A stretch of DNA of 64,000 bases, from NCBI RefSeq assembly GCF_001315015.1, contig NZ_CP012914.1:2228501-2292500 (forward strand), read 5' to 3'. Below are positions 63,598 to 64,000 of the stretch, piece by piece. The notes beneath the pieces are model-generated. The model made no database searches, was not told the origin of the DNA, and saw only the letters and a program-made list of their open reading frames with translations. Each line of letters starts with the position of its first letter. The first letter of the stretch is position 1. The DNA is from Azospirillum brasilense (GTDB lineage Bacteria; Pseudomonadota; Alphaproteobacteria; Azospirillales; Azospirillaceae). A program made the position numbers and the translations under genes.

Positions 63598-64000
63598 TCA
63601 GTTCAGATCGCGGGCCACCCGCAACCCGTCGGCGAAATAGCGCACGTCGGCGTCGTAGCCGATGCGGGCGGTAACGGCGATGGCGTCCTGCCCATCCCGC
63701 CAGGAGCCGCCGCGCAGCACCCGCTTGCGGCAGTCGCCCTCCGTCCAGGCGCTGCCGTCCGTCGGGGCGCCCTTGTAGCCGGGATTCCAGCAGTCGGCGA
63801 CCCACTCCGCCACCCCGCCGCTGGTGTCGTAGAGGCCGAAGGCATTTGGCTGGAAGCTGCCGACGGGCGCCGGCAGGGAGCGGTCGGCGGCCCCGCCGCA
63901 GTCGCGGCAGTTGGCCAGCCGCGCCCCCGGCGTCAGGCTGTCTCCCCAAGCGAAGCGCGCCGCACTGCCGCCACGCGCCGCGTACTCCCACTCGGCCTCG
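63598..64000 (-). CDS. formylglycine-generating-enzyme/SUMF1-like protein, C-terminal part
   Basis: The 3' 134 codons of a gene that enters from beyond the right edge. EAEWEYAARGGSAARFAWGD, GLYDTSGGVAEWVADCW and RVLRGGSWRDG are the FGE-sulfatase family signature. The copper/active-site cysteine pair of true formylglycine enzymes is absent from the segment GQDAIAVTARIGYDADVRYF, so it is probably a non-catalytic or differently acting member. It lies 252 bases upstream of the pseudo-caspase gene on the same strand; such pairs often work together, but that is inference. Confidence 0.85.
   Translation of the reverse strand, partial: EAEWEYAARGGSAARFAWGDSLTPGARLANCRDCGGAADRSLPAPVGSFQPNAFGLYDTSGGVAEWVADCWNPGYKGAPTDGSAWTEGDCRKRVLRGGSWRDGQDAIAVTARIGYDADVRYFADGLRVARDLN

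Overview
The window is a high-G+C alphaproteobacterial chromosome segment. The order of its ribosomal operons, a tRNA-tuf-secE-nusG arrangement, high-GC codon use, GC-rich palindromic intergenic repeats and a urea/amino-acid transporter-rich accessory half fit the Rhodospirillales, most likely Azospirillum or a close relative. That assignment is inference from gene content; no rRNA gene is present.

Region 1 (1-25135, all on the minus strand) is the translation/transcription block, read from high to low coordinates. It runs tRNA-Tyr, tRNA-Gly, tuf (copy 2), tRNA-Trp, secE, nusG, rplK, rplA, rplJ, rplL, rpoB, rpoC; then a DJ-1/PfpI gene; then rpsL, rpsG, fusA, tuf (copy 1); then the S10 operon rpsJ, rplC, rplD, rplW, rplB, rpsS, rplV, rpsC, rplP, rpmC, rpsQ, rplN (cut by the window edge). 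Three good sigma70-type promoters can be read, upstream of tRNA-Tyr, rpsL and rpsJ. The str and S10 leaders each contain a terminator-like hairpin with a T run between promoter and first gene, which suggests attenuation.

Region 2 (25136-31000) holds rlmB, tRNA-Thr, a bacteriohemerythrin, a small acidic protein, a Wza-like export lipoprotein and an outer-membrane beta-barrel protein on the opposite strand, and a MarR regulator. Region 3 (30761-35426) is a branched-chain amino-acid type ABC operon with a fused LivH-LivM permease. Region 4 (35446-44307) contains a small flagellar-rod-like protein, otsB, an intergenic small RNA of the alpha-r8/MmgR/suhB type, nagA, a 20-residue membrane microprotein with its own terminator, a Mak-like ROK kinase, a large ATPase-like/transmembrane/ankyrin fusion and a chemoreceptor.

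Region 5 (44819-52325) is an M20 peptidase and the urea transporter operon urtABCDE with a sigma54-type promoter. Region 6 (52464-60946) is a one-direction catabolic cluster: a TetR regulator, a perfect operator palindrome, a NitT/TauT-type ABC transporter, an enolase-superfamily enzyme, a Gfo/Idh/MocA dehydrogenase, a DUF993 aldolase-like protein and a xylose-isomerase-like TIM barrel. The substrate is unknown. Region 7 (61039-64000) is a secreted caspase-fold protein that has lost both catalytic residues, joined to SH3 and MORN repeats, next to a formylglycine-enzyme-like protein cut by the window end.

Two families of GC-rich palindromic repeats lie between genes in the accessory half. One copy has become the translated N-terminus of the enolase-like protein. 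The best candidates for something undescribed are the catabolic cluster, the pseudo-caspase/FGE-like pair, the ATPase-ankyrin fusion, the microprotein and the sRNA locus.
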